From Ciona intestinalis (Eukaryota > Chordata > Ascidiacea > Phlebobranchia > Cionidae), in NCBI RefSeq assembly GCF_000224145.3, contig NC_020173.2, positions 469,836-533,835 of the forward strand: a DNA stretch of 64,000 bases. The letters are read 5' to 3'. Of the stretch, positions 25,287 to 35,646 are shown piece after piece (positions within the stretch are counted from its first letter, which is position 1; each line of letters starts with the position of its first letter). Below the pieces are notes generated by a model. That model was not told the origin of the DNA, searched no databases, and saw only the letters and a program-made list of their open reading frames with translations. The translations under genes were made by a program, and so were the position numbers.

Positions 25287-26260
25287 TTACCTTAAAACTG
25301 GACCCAAAAAGAAACCGCTTTCTATTTCTTGGATAATAATGTCATGGCCATATTCAACTGAATCAATGTCAGCCTTTCCGTATTCGACTTCCATGACCCA
25401 TGACTGAGTGGGAGCACGTTTCCGATCTTCATTTACTTCCAACTCGTTTTGCTTCAACTCCTCGGCAATTTCTAATAAATATGTAAATCGCGATTAAACT
25501 GATTTACGTCTAAAATCAAGTTATTAAGTACATATTGATTTTTAAAATTACAATACTGGCGTTGTCGTCGATAATTTGCGGATTACCTTGATAATTTAGC
25601 TCATCAGAAATTATCGGGACTGCTATCTGCTGATGTGCAATAGTGGTTTCTTCAATCACAGACTTTGAACGTCGCATCCTTTGACCAAATGGATTCATTT
25701 TATTAGTCATGGTTCCTTTGCGGGACTTCTTTTTCGGTGAAACTACGTTCGTAGGAGAAGCATCAGCTGCAGTGGTCAGCTTAATCTCTGGCGCGACCTT
25801 TACACAAAAAGTAATGTTCAAGATAAAATAGTCGTTCTGCATCTGTGTTTTTGATGTTAAAAAGCACCTGTATTCTTCTATTGCACCTATTGCTACGGTA
25901 GCGAAATTACCTTCTTGCTTTTCTCTTTTGATTTAAATATTCCATCCGTTTCGACCACCGACTGAAAAACTGTACAAAGATTTGATCTTACTTGAAACGT
26001 GATATAATTTCATAAATATATATACCTTCGCCGTCAGTCGGAATGTCAACAGTAACAGGGCTGTTATTTTGCCCCCATAGCGATGAACTCGATGTCGCTC
26101 GTTGTATCCTGGAAGCTACACGTTTCATTGTGCTTCTACGTTTGGGAACCTTTGGTGCATTACCCTTTTCGCTTCCATTTCGAGTAGGAGAAGGCCCAAG
26201 AGAATCAAATTCGCTGTTTTGCAGTGAATCACTTCCATGTTCCGATATGGCCTCCATCAT
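25287..26260 (-). CDS. Unrecognised four-exon protein, about 239 aa
   Basis: Four exons fit in phase: 26260-26026, 25969-25911, 25797-25557 and about 25474-25287 with a TAA stop. The start is a double ATG (MMEAISEHGSD). I do not recognise a family. Visible features: a basic, serine-rich N-terminal half with PKA-type sites KRRSTMKRVASR and RMRRSKSV; a lysine-rich run SPKKKSRKG; one NPF tripeptide (KMNPFGQ); and a conserved-looking C-terminal segment (QSWVMEVEYGKADIDSVEYG then DIIIQEIESGFFLGPVLR). The last segment looks structured and is the best search query. The gene lies 434 bases upstream of the EXOC6 ATG on the same strand, so shared transcription is possible. The donor of exon three (A/GTATTG) is weak and is chosen because it keeps the frame. 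Confidence 0.6.
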
Positions 26261-27665
26261 TTAAATTATTTATTACCACCCGTGTTTCTTCATGTTGTAA
26301 ATTGCATATTCGGTCCGAATTCACTCTAGTTGTATGATTAATTACGCAAATTATTAATAAAAAACAGCGAAAATAAAATGCTCTTATGGATCTGTTGGAA
26401 AAATACCGCAAGCGTGAAGAATTACGTTTAAACCAATCGACTTTTGCATATGTTCTTTTTGCTCAATTTACTTTAATTTCTTGGTAAAAAACTACAAACT
26501 GTGTATATTAATTCCTTTCCTAATTTGTCTCCAGTAGTATCATATTTACTTGTTACTATATACAAACAGCCGCTTACCCACGCACTGTTACCTGACGTGT
26601 CATCTTAAAAGTTAAGCCACAACTGAGCTTACGCAGTATGAGCAACAAAACGCTATAAAGCAATGATTCCCTCGGCATACAGGAAGTCTATAATTATTTC
26701 AAATGAACCCAACACGAACTGTTTTCACGATTTGTACCGCGGTCTCATATGCTGTATGTAATAACTGCTTGAGCTATTTCTACCATCCTTAATTAAGCCA
26801 GTTAAATAGACAATTCTGTAGTACTGCCTTTTATGTAGTCTATTTTGCAATATTTCCAGTCGAATATAAACCGACAATGTGAACAATTGACTTTGATTCA
26901 GAAACACAACCGCCGGCCAATTGGTTGCATTACATCACTACGCATACACTTTATTGATTTAAAATCTATATGCAAGCTGATGGGTCCCTGGTTGGTAGGG
27001 CCTGGTACTCTTTTCTCTTTGCGTTACTGATTAAGCCATTTCCCCAGAGTATACCTCGATATCAAAAAGCGTAGAAATAAAAAGCATGGCCGTTGCATCT
27101 GCCGTACTAACCGCTAAATTACCAATTTAAATCCTAACAGTTTTTGAGCTAAACGTTGCTGTCATACGTTGTTAGTTTATACTAGATTAAAACTTTGAAC
27201 GCCACAATCTACATTTCCTTTCTCAGACATCATAACACACACGAACGTACAGGCGCACGATTTCGTCATCGCGAAAATTGTGGCAATCATCTGTTTACTC
27301 AATGCATGAACCTTGGCCACGGTTTGCTAATCATTAACGTTAAAACAACAATCTTTTAAATGGTAAAGTTTGTTATAAAAATACATTCATATTGTGTGCA
27401 CTATTAATTACATTCTAGAAAAATACAAAAAAGTCTAAAATGTTGTAACGACTAACAGTGGTAAAATATATGGAAGAAATACAACATTAACACAATTAAA
27501 GCTAATTACAAACTTTAATTGAACAAATATTCTCTGTTTGTTCTCAGTTCGTGGATTTATCACACTCAAAAATGAGTTAAAAAATAGTCTAAAATGTAAC
27601 AAACCTATAATATATGATAAAGACATTATAATCAGAATATTCCTGCTTTTGATCAGATCTTTAAA
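26261..27665. other. Intergenic between TMEM231 and the unrecognised gene
   Basis: About 1.4 kb with no supported gene. It should contain the TMEM231 3' UTR at the right and the promoter of the 26260 gene at the left. Nothing else is recognised. Confidence 0.4.
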
Positions 27666-28592
27666 TTAATGTTGCTTTAACTTTGGTCTATCGATGACTG
27701 TTTTAAACATTTTACTGCTGAACACAACTGTGTTGATTTCCCTGAACACCCAAAGAAATAAAAGTAATATTGTAACATATTGTACCCAACCCCACTTAAT
27801 AAGCTCCCAAAACCCAGGCTGATAAATGATGGTCTCGGTTGGGTAATCAATGATAACTTGTATTGTAAAGGGTTGGGTCGCACCACGACCGGATTTCCAA
27901 ACTGGGTAATTATTTGGGAAAATTGTGGTGATGTTGCGTTGGTTGTAGGACCTAAATATGTTGGTAAGATCATATGTAGAAGCTGAAAGACTTGCAGAGT
28001 CTACTATTGAGGTGTTGTACCTCACATCTACCCCTCTGTGTCGCAGCGGAGTTTTTTGGTGAAGTTTAAGTTCGCCAAAGCTGGTGAATGAAGATCCTGT
28101 GGATACAGATGAGTGTCGGATGTACGCGAGGGACTCCATCTGAAATGTGGACATCCGAAAGAGCCGATAATCAAAGAAGAGAAGAAGTTGAAGAGATGTG
28201 ACATCTTCTGAGGTAGAAAGAGGAACTTGTGCTGTAAAATTTAATTGATCCAATATTCCGTCTCCATTAGTATCCGTTTCTATAGATGTAACAAGTGGAA
28301 TTCTTAAGTTGTCTTGGACAATATTGTTAAAGTTGCTGTAGGTGCTCCATGCAAGAAATTCCCCAGGTTGTTGGGTGTCTACAATCAATAAAACCTGCTT
28401 TTTGAACCTCACAGAAGGCTGTTCTTCATACGTGTTGGTGGTCATCCAAAAACCTTGACTTCTGTATGCTATTAGCAGAGGTGGAATAAATGTCAGCACC
28501 AAGGAGCATAATATATATAGCGCAGCTTTAGAACAAATGCTAGTCTTGTATCGGTTCACTATTGGTATTGAATACACTTCAAACACAGCCAT
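27666..28592 (-). CDS. TMEM231: TMEM231, ciliary transition-zone membrane protein, intronless
   Basis: Two-pass membrane protein of the MKS module at the ciliary transition zone, part of the diffusion barrier for ciliary membrane proteins. The open frame gives 308 residues against about 316 in human. An N-terminal membrane segment (about residues 20-40, AALYILCSLVLTFIPPLLIA) is followed by SQGFWMTTNTYEEQPSVRFK, a large lumenal domain with FLAWSTYSNFN and YDLTNIFRSYNQRNITTIFP, then YQPGFWELIKWGWVQYVTIL leading into the second membrane segment near residues 270-295. The start at 28592 (MAVFEVYS) sits in a CCATGG context 18 bases after a strong 3' splice signal (TTTTACATGCAG). The gene begins 130 bases after the MRPL16 stop on the same strand, pointing to a two-gene operon. 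Confidence 0.93.
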   Translation of the reverse strand: MAVFEVYSIPIVNRYKTSICSKAALYILCSLVLTFIPPLLIAYRSQGFWMTTNTYEEQPSVRFKKQVLLIVDTQQPGEFLAWSTYSNFNNIVQDNLRIPLVTSIETDTNGDGILDQLNFTAQVPLSTSEDVTSLQLLLFFDYRLFRMSTFQMESLAYIRHSSVSTGSSFTSFGELKLHQKTPLRHRGVDVRYNTSIVDSASLSASTYDLTNIFRSYNQRNITTIFPNNYPVWKSGRGATQPFTIQVIIDYPTETIIYQPGFWELIKWGWVQYVTILLLFLWVFREINTVVFSSKMFKTVIDRPKLKQH

Positions 28593-28608
28593 GGCGTAAA
28601 ACCCTAAA

Positions 28609-28625
28609 TCCTGCATGTAAAACAC
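28609..28625 (-). promoter_or_regulatory. Probable spliced-leader acceptor before TMEM231
   Basis: Minus strand reads TTGTGTTTTACATGCAG then GATTTAGGG, with the cut after complement position 28611 and the TMEM231 ATG 18 bases later. There is no upstream exon to pair with within the 130-base gap after MRPL16, so the natural partner is a trans-spliced leader. This is inference from ascidian biology. Confidence 0.55.
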
Positions 28626-28721
28626 AATTTAATTTATAATGGAAGGCGCAAATAAATACATCAATAAAATTGTTGGCATTAGCAGAGTAAATGGCAGTTA
28701 ATTTGTAATCCAATGAAATGC

Positions 28722-29444
28722 TTATCTCATTTTACCATAATGCTTAAAATCACGCTTAGACATTTTGCTGCGTATTCCTTGCATATTTTTTTCTATAACT
28801 TCCCGAAATGTGAAAAAGTTTTCGTTTTCTTCTTCTATCCTTCTCTCTTCATCATACATCGCTTGCAACATTTCCGCATCTACAGGAAGTGCCTTCACCG
28901 GCATCACAACTGCCAAACTGTTCAGTAATGGGTAAATTTCGGTAAACTCAGCCTTTCCCCCAATTTCTAGTATGATTTGTCGACTTTTAACAGGTGTAAC
29001 ATAGTGGTCAATTTTTCCTTTACCCCCTCCCATGACAGCTTGTAAAGGATGTTTAGTTACTGCATGGTAAGGAGCCGGGATTCTCCATTTTGCAAACAAA
29101 GGCTTCTTCTTAATAAACTTGTTCACTCTCTGCATCATAAAGTTAAAGTTTCCAATTTTGAAGAAGCCTCCACTTAAGGCAACTACTCCGTATTGACCAT
29201 ATTTCAACTGAGCATCTTCTCCAAAGCAGCAACCTCTTATCAAGTACATCTTTTTTCTGCGATCTTTTGGAGGAACATCTGGCTGCTTTGCAACTAAGGG
29301 TAACGCTCTCTCTGTCTCCGGAACATCAATGTTTTCATACATAGAAGGGATCCGGCAATCTTCCTGCGTCCATCTTATATTACGATGTAAAAATCGTTTA
29401 CCTATGGTTTGTAGTAAATCTAGTTGTGTTCTTACTGGCAACAT
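28722..29444 (-). CDS. MRPL16: MRPL16, mitochondrial ribosomal protein uL16m, intronless
   Basis: Large-subunit protein of the mitochondrial ribosome, at the base of the central protuberance near the tRNA sites. 240 residues against about 251 in human. Diagnostic uL16 signature VMGGGKGKIDHYVTPVK is present near residue 150, preceded by KYGQYGVVALSGGFFKIGNF and KPLFAKWRIPAPYHAVTKHP. The N-terminus (MLPVRTQLDLLQTIGKRFLH) is basic and amphipathic, as expected for mitochondrial import. The ATG at 29444 is chosen because the open frame upstream of it is hydrophobic and unlike the family. It is the first gene of a likely operon with TMEM231. Confidence 0.93.
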   Translation of the reverse strand: MLPVRTQLDLLQTIGKRFLHRNIRWTQEDCRIPSMYENIDVPETERALPLVAKQPDVPPKDRRKKMYLIRGCCFGEDAQLKYGQYGVVALSGGFFKIGNFNFMMQRVNKFIKKKPLFAKWRIPAPYHAVTKHPLQAVMGGGKGKIDHYVTPVKSRQIILEIGGKAEFTEIYPLLNSLAVVMPVKALPVDAEMLQAMYDEERRIEEENENFFTFREVIEKNMQGIRSKMSKRDFKHYGKMR

Positions 29445-29645
29445 TGTAATAAACCTTAATAGACAGAAAACCAAACAGAAGAAATTAAAAGGCAATTGTT
29501 CTTTGCTGAAATTTGTGTGGCTTTGACATGAACATTCACCACAAACGTATAAAAAACAAATAAACAATCTTTTGCTCTACGGCAACAACCGACACATTTT
29601 TGAAATGTGCGCCACAAGTGGTCAATTTAGAAAGTAGAAATACTA

Positions 29646-30367
29646 CAATGAATGAATGAATGAATGAATGAATGAATGAAACTTACTTTATCCTCGCGTG
29701 GCCGGCGTGGCCGGATGGCTCGCGTGNNNNNNNNNNNNNNNNNNNNNNNNNNNNNNNNNNNNNNNNNNNNNNNNNNNNNNNNNNNNNNNNNNNNNNNNNN
29801 NNNNNNNNNNNNNNNNNNNNNNNNNNNNNNNNNNNNNNNNNNNNNNNNNNNNNNNNNNNNNNNNNNNNNNNNNNNNNNNNNNNNNNNNNNNNNNNNNNNN
29901 NNNNNNNNNNNNNNNNNNNNNNNNNNNNNNNNNNNNNNNNNNNNNNNNNNNNNNNNNNNNNNNNNNNNNNNNNNNNNNNNNNNNNNNNNNNNNNNNNNNN
30001 NNNNNNNNNNNNNNNNNNNNNNNNNNNNNNNNNNNNNNNNNNNNNNNNNNNNNNNNNNNNNNNNNNNNNNNNNNNNNNNNNNNNNNNNNNNNNNNNNNNN
30101 NNNNNNNNNNNNNNNNNNNNNNNNNNNNNNNNNNNNNNNNNNNNNNNNNNNNNNNNNNNNNNNNNNNNNNNNNNNNNNNNNNNNNNNNNNNNNNNNNNNN
30201 NNNNNNNNNNNNNNNNNNNNNNNNNNNNNNNNNNNNNNNNNNNNNNNNNNNNNNNNNNNNNNNNNNNNNNNNNAAGGACACATACGCCCACAATGGTAGC
30301 AGCGACGAGCCTTGATCCAATTACCTCTGGGTTAGAGGCAGGCGCGCTAACCACTACGCCACGGCGC
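29646..30367 (-). mobile_element. tRNA-derived SINE split by N gap
   Basis: The right end, read on the minus strand, is the best preserved tRNA-like head in the window: GTGGCGTAGTGGTTAGCGC (A box) and GGATCAAGGCTCGTC (degenerate B box), then TGTGGGCGTATGTGTCCTT. The left end is an uninterrupted ATGA/CATT tetranucleotide tail (29647-29679) next to ACTTACTTTATCCTCGC. The 547-N gap (29727-30273) is larger than the missing part of a family member of about 330 bases, so the gap size is probably wrong or another insert is hidden. Confidence 0.75.
29727..30273. other. Assembly gap (547 N)
   Basis: Run of N inside a SINE upstream of MRPL16. Confidence 1.
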
Positions 30368-30400
30368 CGGACAGTATTTAATTTTTTTAGAAACTGCCAC

Positions 30401-30432
30401 CATAGAGAACTAATATATATTAGTTCTCTATG
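30401..30432. repeat. Perfect 32-base palindrome
   Basis: Two 16-base arms, CATAGAGAACTAATAT and its exact complement, abut with no spacer. The flanking CTGCCAC occurs directly on both sides. It lies 34 bases from the SINE head. Function unknown. Confidence 0.85.
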
Positions 30433-33400
30433 CTGCCACCATAGATAGTTAGATACCCTAATTCGTAGTCCAGCATGCTGCAACGCCGACTTTACAAATT
30501 TTAAAAAGTAACCCTTCTGAAAAAGATTTTAACACTAAATGGGTTGTAACTAAATGCAGTCACATTTGTTTGTTTTTTTCTGGCAAAGACCTGCTAAGTC
30601 TAATAAATACCTACAGAAACAAAAAATATAACGCGCATTTCCATTCTCAGTCAAAGAGAGAACTAATATGCACTCTCTCTCTTGCAAGAATCACGTGACC
30701 GCAAGGCAATCACGTTTACTATTGTAGCCAATGGAATCCAGAGCGTTTAATGTAGTTATTCTTCGTTTTTTTCACTTAATTTAAAGTTATAGAGAAAAAT
30801 AACTATTACCAAATATATATATATGTTTCTAACAAACTGTTGGTTTAAACGTTTTTAATTATATTTATTAAACATTTAAAATTCTTGAACAAGCGCTAAA
30901 GTCTAATCGTTTACCTAACAAATAACTAAACTGGCCCAATTTACTAGAATATTTGGCGTAGTTTAAAAAAACAGTTAATCTTCCTAAAACTATTGTGCGC
31001 CTATCCTTTACAATGGAGACCAAGGGAAATAGGATCGGACTTGGCGGTCACGTGATTAGAAAAAAATGCATCACGGTTGCGCGTTCTACTTTTTATTTCT
31101 GTGCGTATGTCAGGTATAGTAAAAATTAAAGTTCGTATATAAACAATGTATAAAACGTACGCTTTGTCTATATATATGGTATATATGAACAGTTTTATAT
31201 TCGGAATCTGGTGAAAGTGGTTCATAATGACCCGGCACTAATGTACGTTTTGTTTCTCACCAAATGTGACGAGAAAATTGACTGAAAACACGTCCCATCT
31301 TACCCCACCATAATATATCTTGTTGTCGATTCTTTACTAGAGAATGCTTTGGGTATAAGCATGACTCATGTCAAGGTGGCGGTATTCACTTGCGTGACGC
31401 AATTTGCTCGCTCGCTGAGCACAAAATATGGAATTAACCTACTTGTACTTTTGTGTGCCACTTTAATTTGAAAATAATAACTAAATCGATACTAATTACA
31501 TTGTCGGATTTAAATCAATGATTGTAACGATAGTCGCAAATGACAAAAAAGCCTGAAATGAGCAGAAATGTTTATACCGCCAAAAGAAATAAAAAACTTA
31601 CAACATTTCTATAGACATTACGAAGATTTTGAGTCGGGCGCAAGTAGTTTACGTTTACACGGTCTGGTGAACCGCACATTCACAAATAGTAGTGCTCATC
31701 GATGTTTGGAAACCTTTACGTAAGACAAATCAAACCACTGCTTGTCGACAGCTTAAAACTGCAAAAGGTGGCGCATGACGTCAACTTAGAACATGGGATT
31801 TCCATGTCAGTAATCACGTAGATGTTGAGCCACACACGGTTGATCGGTGGTTAAGGCTTTAAAAACATGCCATGACGTAATCCACTGCGTTGGTAAATAT
31901 TTTTGTTTTAAGTCATGCAACGTTCAGGTGGGCTCTGCCTCGTTGTAATCGCAATGTGTATTTAAACCGACAGTGTATGTTGCGTGTGTGGTACACATTG
32001 AATTCCTGGAAACGCTGAAATGATCTACATAAAAACTAATGTTTGTGCACAGTTTACGCTATTTCGCTCTCAGAAAGATTATAAGACACAATATAGAGCG
32101 TACTTAAATGCAAAGAATTTAATCTAAAAAACTCCAAGATAAGGCTGAGTATGGACGCGCCAGGTTTTAGTAGCAAAACAACAAAGCGTCAAAGCCACTC
32201 CTTGGTTTCCTAACGAAAAAAAGTGTTTTATTTTAAAAGATAAAAAAATACGTCGGCCCAACGAATTATTGTTACTATTTACTGATTACTAAACGACGGG
32301 TAAACCAAGTGACTTAAATTCAACGGCTAATGTGCAACTAAACTTCAATAAAACCCTTGGCACCTCCACCTATGTATTTTTGGTTGAAATCAGAGTGCGA
32401 ACTCAACAAATAACAGCGTAAACAATGTGCTGGGAGCAGTTTACGAACAACATTTTTGTTATTCAAATCAAGAAACATTACGACCAGCATATTTTTTATA
32501 ACATGTTGTGTTACGTATAGGCGTAGTTGTACCAGCATTAAATAAAGAATGTGTAAAATGCAATGAACATTTGGTTTGACAGCTTTCCGTAATGCGTTGC
32601 AATAAAGGCTTATGCATTTTTATACCAACTCCCACTGTTTTTATGGAGTTTGCCGCAGAACTTTTACCACAGCAAACATGAACGGCGGGTCAAAAGTAGT
32701 CAACCAATCAAAAGTTTCCATAGTAATTTCAATCTTTCCCGTGGGAAATACATTCTCAAGGTCGACACAGTTGGTGCTGCTACTATTAATTTAACGCCTG
32801 CGGTCCCCGGGAGACAATCAATGCTCTAAACGATTTTGACGTACAAGAACGTTAAGATTAAGCAAGCCATCGATTGTATCTTACCAGGATGTCGTAGTAA
32901 AGCTTAAGTTCCACTTACAATCAATGAGCGATGTATTGTATTCCGAATGTGCGCTAAATAGAAAATCAAAACGGCTGAGTTTGGCGGCACGACTGCAAGA
33001 AAGCACCATCGCCACCGAAACACTAACACAGCAAATTTATACGATCCAAGTGATGACCGAAAAGCGGGTGAAAAAAGCGAGATACAGTGAAATAATATAA
33101 GGAGGCATCGTCTGACAACACTGATGTTTCAGTTTAAACCATATTTATATAAAAGCAAATATTATAGCGGGCCAAACATTGGTATTCAAAGAACGACAGT
33201 TTACATAACATGACGGATTTTCCGCCACAGAATATGAGAATATCTTACTGACGTGTACGTAAAATACCACCCCAAAAGTAAAACAAAAATAGCCTCATAC
33301 GATTTTAGATTTAATGGTTCAAAACGTTCAAATCAGACAAACAATTTACTTAAGCAATACACAGTTTGTTGTTTGTTTCACGTTAAAACTACGGACTTTC

Positions 33401-34592
33401 TTAGTCTGCTGCTGTTGTTTTGATCATGCATTATTTATTTGGGGGCAGCGCTTTGGCATTTTACCCTACAGTTTTACGAATACTGACGCCAAGTTAAAGC
33501 GCAATAAACCTTCAGTTTGAGGATTGAGTCGGGTGACGTAAAATAGGATTAAACTTGTACTTTTTCCGGTCTAACAATTTCGTCCGAGTTTGTTTGGCTT
33601 CTGAAATAACGATTAGCTTCGATCGAAAAAAAGCAGAAATGACGACCGATGGTGCAACTATATACTCAATGGCGCTGTAGGGAAACGAAATGACGTCACG
33701 AACCATACCGCAGGGTAAGAAAATTAAAAGAGTGAACGAGAGGGGCGAAGGTGTCGACGCAATGGTAACGTAAACAAAGCGCAATATGTGGACAACGCCC
33801 ACATTCTTAAAGGTAGTTCCGAATTCGATGATAATGTTATACAAGGCTCATGTGTCGGGGCTTCCGTTCTGAGGTAAGCACACACAATGCGAGCAGACGA
33901 TGAACACGCGTTCGCGCGTGTTCGGTTCCAGAAATAAAATCAAATAGACACTCGTATGTTACAGGAGCGTACCAAGGGCGTCTACGGCATTCAGACCTTA
34001 CTTTCGAGTGCTTCCACTTCTATACAAGGGGGCCAGGCCGCAAGACGGAACTAAAATTAGATACGGGAATGCGCAAACGCCAATCAATGCGCATGAATCT
34101 TTTATAACAATAAAGAAACTTTAGGAGCGTCGAAATTTGCAAAGAATCAGTAAATGGCCAACAAACTTTTTAGGCGAAAAAAACATAACTGTAAAACGAG
34201 GTGTTTTTATCGCTTAAGATTCGTAAAACAGTGGGGGTGGTTATTGAGGCAGTATACCAAAGTCGGGTTGTACATGATAGCACTTGATGCGACAGCCATC
34301 AAATTTCGGCTTAAATCGAACAAAAAATTGAACTAATTTAAAACTTGATGGAAACGGCAGAGATCAATTGAAAATGTCGAACGTTACAAACACATGTTCT
34401 GTGCATACTAACCATTTAAACGCGTGTCTGGACATGCACGATACCAAGACGCAGTGACAAGAAAAAGCGAAAACGATGTATAAATTCGACCATTCAACCG
34501 AAAACTGCGCGTCACGCAACGAGCAAAACTTCTTTATCTGTTGAATTAAAAACAAACGATAAAAGCAGAAATACCACGAAACGAGTCCTTCG
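30433..34592. other. Gene-poor stretch upstream of MRPL16
   Basis: About 4.2 kb with no supported coding exon. Contents seen: half of a MITE at 31247-31315 and otherwise unique AT-rich sequence, with higher CpG content from about 33.5 kb on. Any promoter for MRPL16 should lie nearer, at 29.45-29.6 kb. Confidence 0.4.
31247..31315. mobile_element. MITE half copy
   Basis: Matches the right half of the 15367-15563 element: accaaatgtgacgagaaa, then cgtcccatcttaccccacc. The left half is missing. Confidence 0.55.
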
Positions 34593-34599
34593 TCAATGT

Positions 34600-34890
34600 G
34601 GGCCCAATGCAACTGCGTTGATAAGACCTGAATCAATATTTTGGTCCAGTACCGGCCAAAGTTTTGTTTGATCGGGCGTTGCCGCGGATGCCGTTGACTG
34701 TTTATCTGTCTCCGAGGAATCCCTGGGTGCGTGGGAAGGTGTGCACGACACCGCTGGGCAGTTTTGTTGGGTGTAACCTTTCTGGCATCTAGTGCAAACG
34801 TTGGGACCCAAGCGTGGGTGTAAAGTAGGCAAATTGCAATCTATCGAGGTTGGAATGATACGTCCACACAATGAAATTCTGCGTTGATGA
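34600..34890 (-). other. Possible isolated cysteine-rich exon
   Basis: An open stretch on the minus strand reads like protein: VCTRCQKGYTQQNC, then CTPSHAPRDSSETDKQS. Cysteine spacing is loosely EGF-like. A possible acceptor (TTGCTAG) is near 34890 and a possible donor (CAG/GTCTTA) near 34627. No neighbouring exon was found; an N gap begins 30 bases away at 34921. I cannot name a gene. Confidence 0.25.
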
Positions 34891-34920
34891 TCCTAGCAAA
34901 AACATGTCGTTAAAACGTAA

Positions 34921-35045
34921 NNNNNNNNNNNNNNNNNNNNNNNNNNNNNNNNNNNNNNNNNNNNNNNNNNNNNNNNNNNNNNNNNNNNNNNNNNNNNNNN
35001 NNNNNNNNNNNNNNNNNNNNNNNNNNNNNNNNNNNNNNNNNNNNN
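34921..35045. other. Assembly gap (125 N)
   Basis: Run of N. Similar sequence flanks it (CATGTCGTTAAAACGTAA on the left, CAGGTCGTTGAAACGTAAAG on the right), so it may hide a tandem repeat or be an overlap that was not merged. Confidence 1.
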
Positions 35046-35646
35046 AACAGGTCGTTGAAACGTAAAGTTAACTTGAAGCACTGTTTGACAGGTGACTTTA
35101 TGAAGCACAGTAGGGTATGGTCATTTATTGTTTAATCTTAACCTTATAATAATATCCAATGTAATACCCATACTACCTTTGGTCATGCTTTAAATGCAGT
35201 GTGTAAAATTAAATTTTATGTATTTTTTACCAAACCATTCTTACAATGGAGTAAAAACAATACCACCTTTAAAGAACTTGTAAAATATCAGGTTAATCAT
35301 TAACTTACTCCAGTGGGATAAGCAGACTTAAGGAGTGGCAGCGTAGGTGTTTAGCAAGTAACAGTATCAGGCTGCTTATGTATGTCAACACAGATTAGGT
35401 GTAAGATTGGAGAATTGAAATAGAATATTCCAGTCAAGAGTTCAAAATTTAGTAAGGTCACTACACAAAGTATGTTCAAAAATAAATTTAATGAAGATAT
35501 TTAATTTACCACAAAAATTGTGCCTAACATACAAATGGCAAGATCATACCGAAACCTGTTTCAATCCAATTAAAACCCATTACATTAGTACACACACTTT
35601 TCATAGGAGAAAGTTGTGAAAGTAAAAATATGCACATACACTTTAC

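Noticed and set aside
500-30367. Functional tRNA genes at SINE heads
   Set aside because: Heads carry A-box and partial B-box signals but lack paired acceptor stems and clear anticodon arms; they are repeat promoters or remnants.
29627-30483. Several long open frames across 29.6-30.5 kb on both strands
   Set aside because: They consist almost wholly of N; the non-N ends are SINE sequence.
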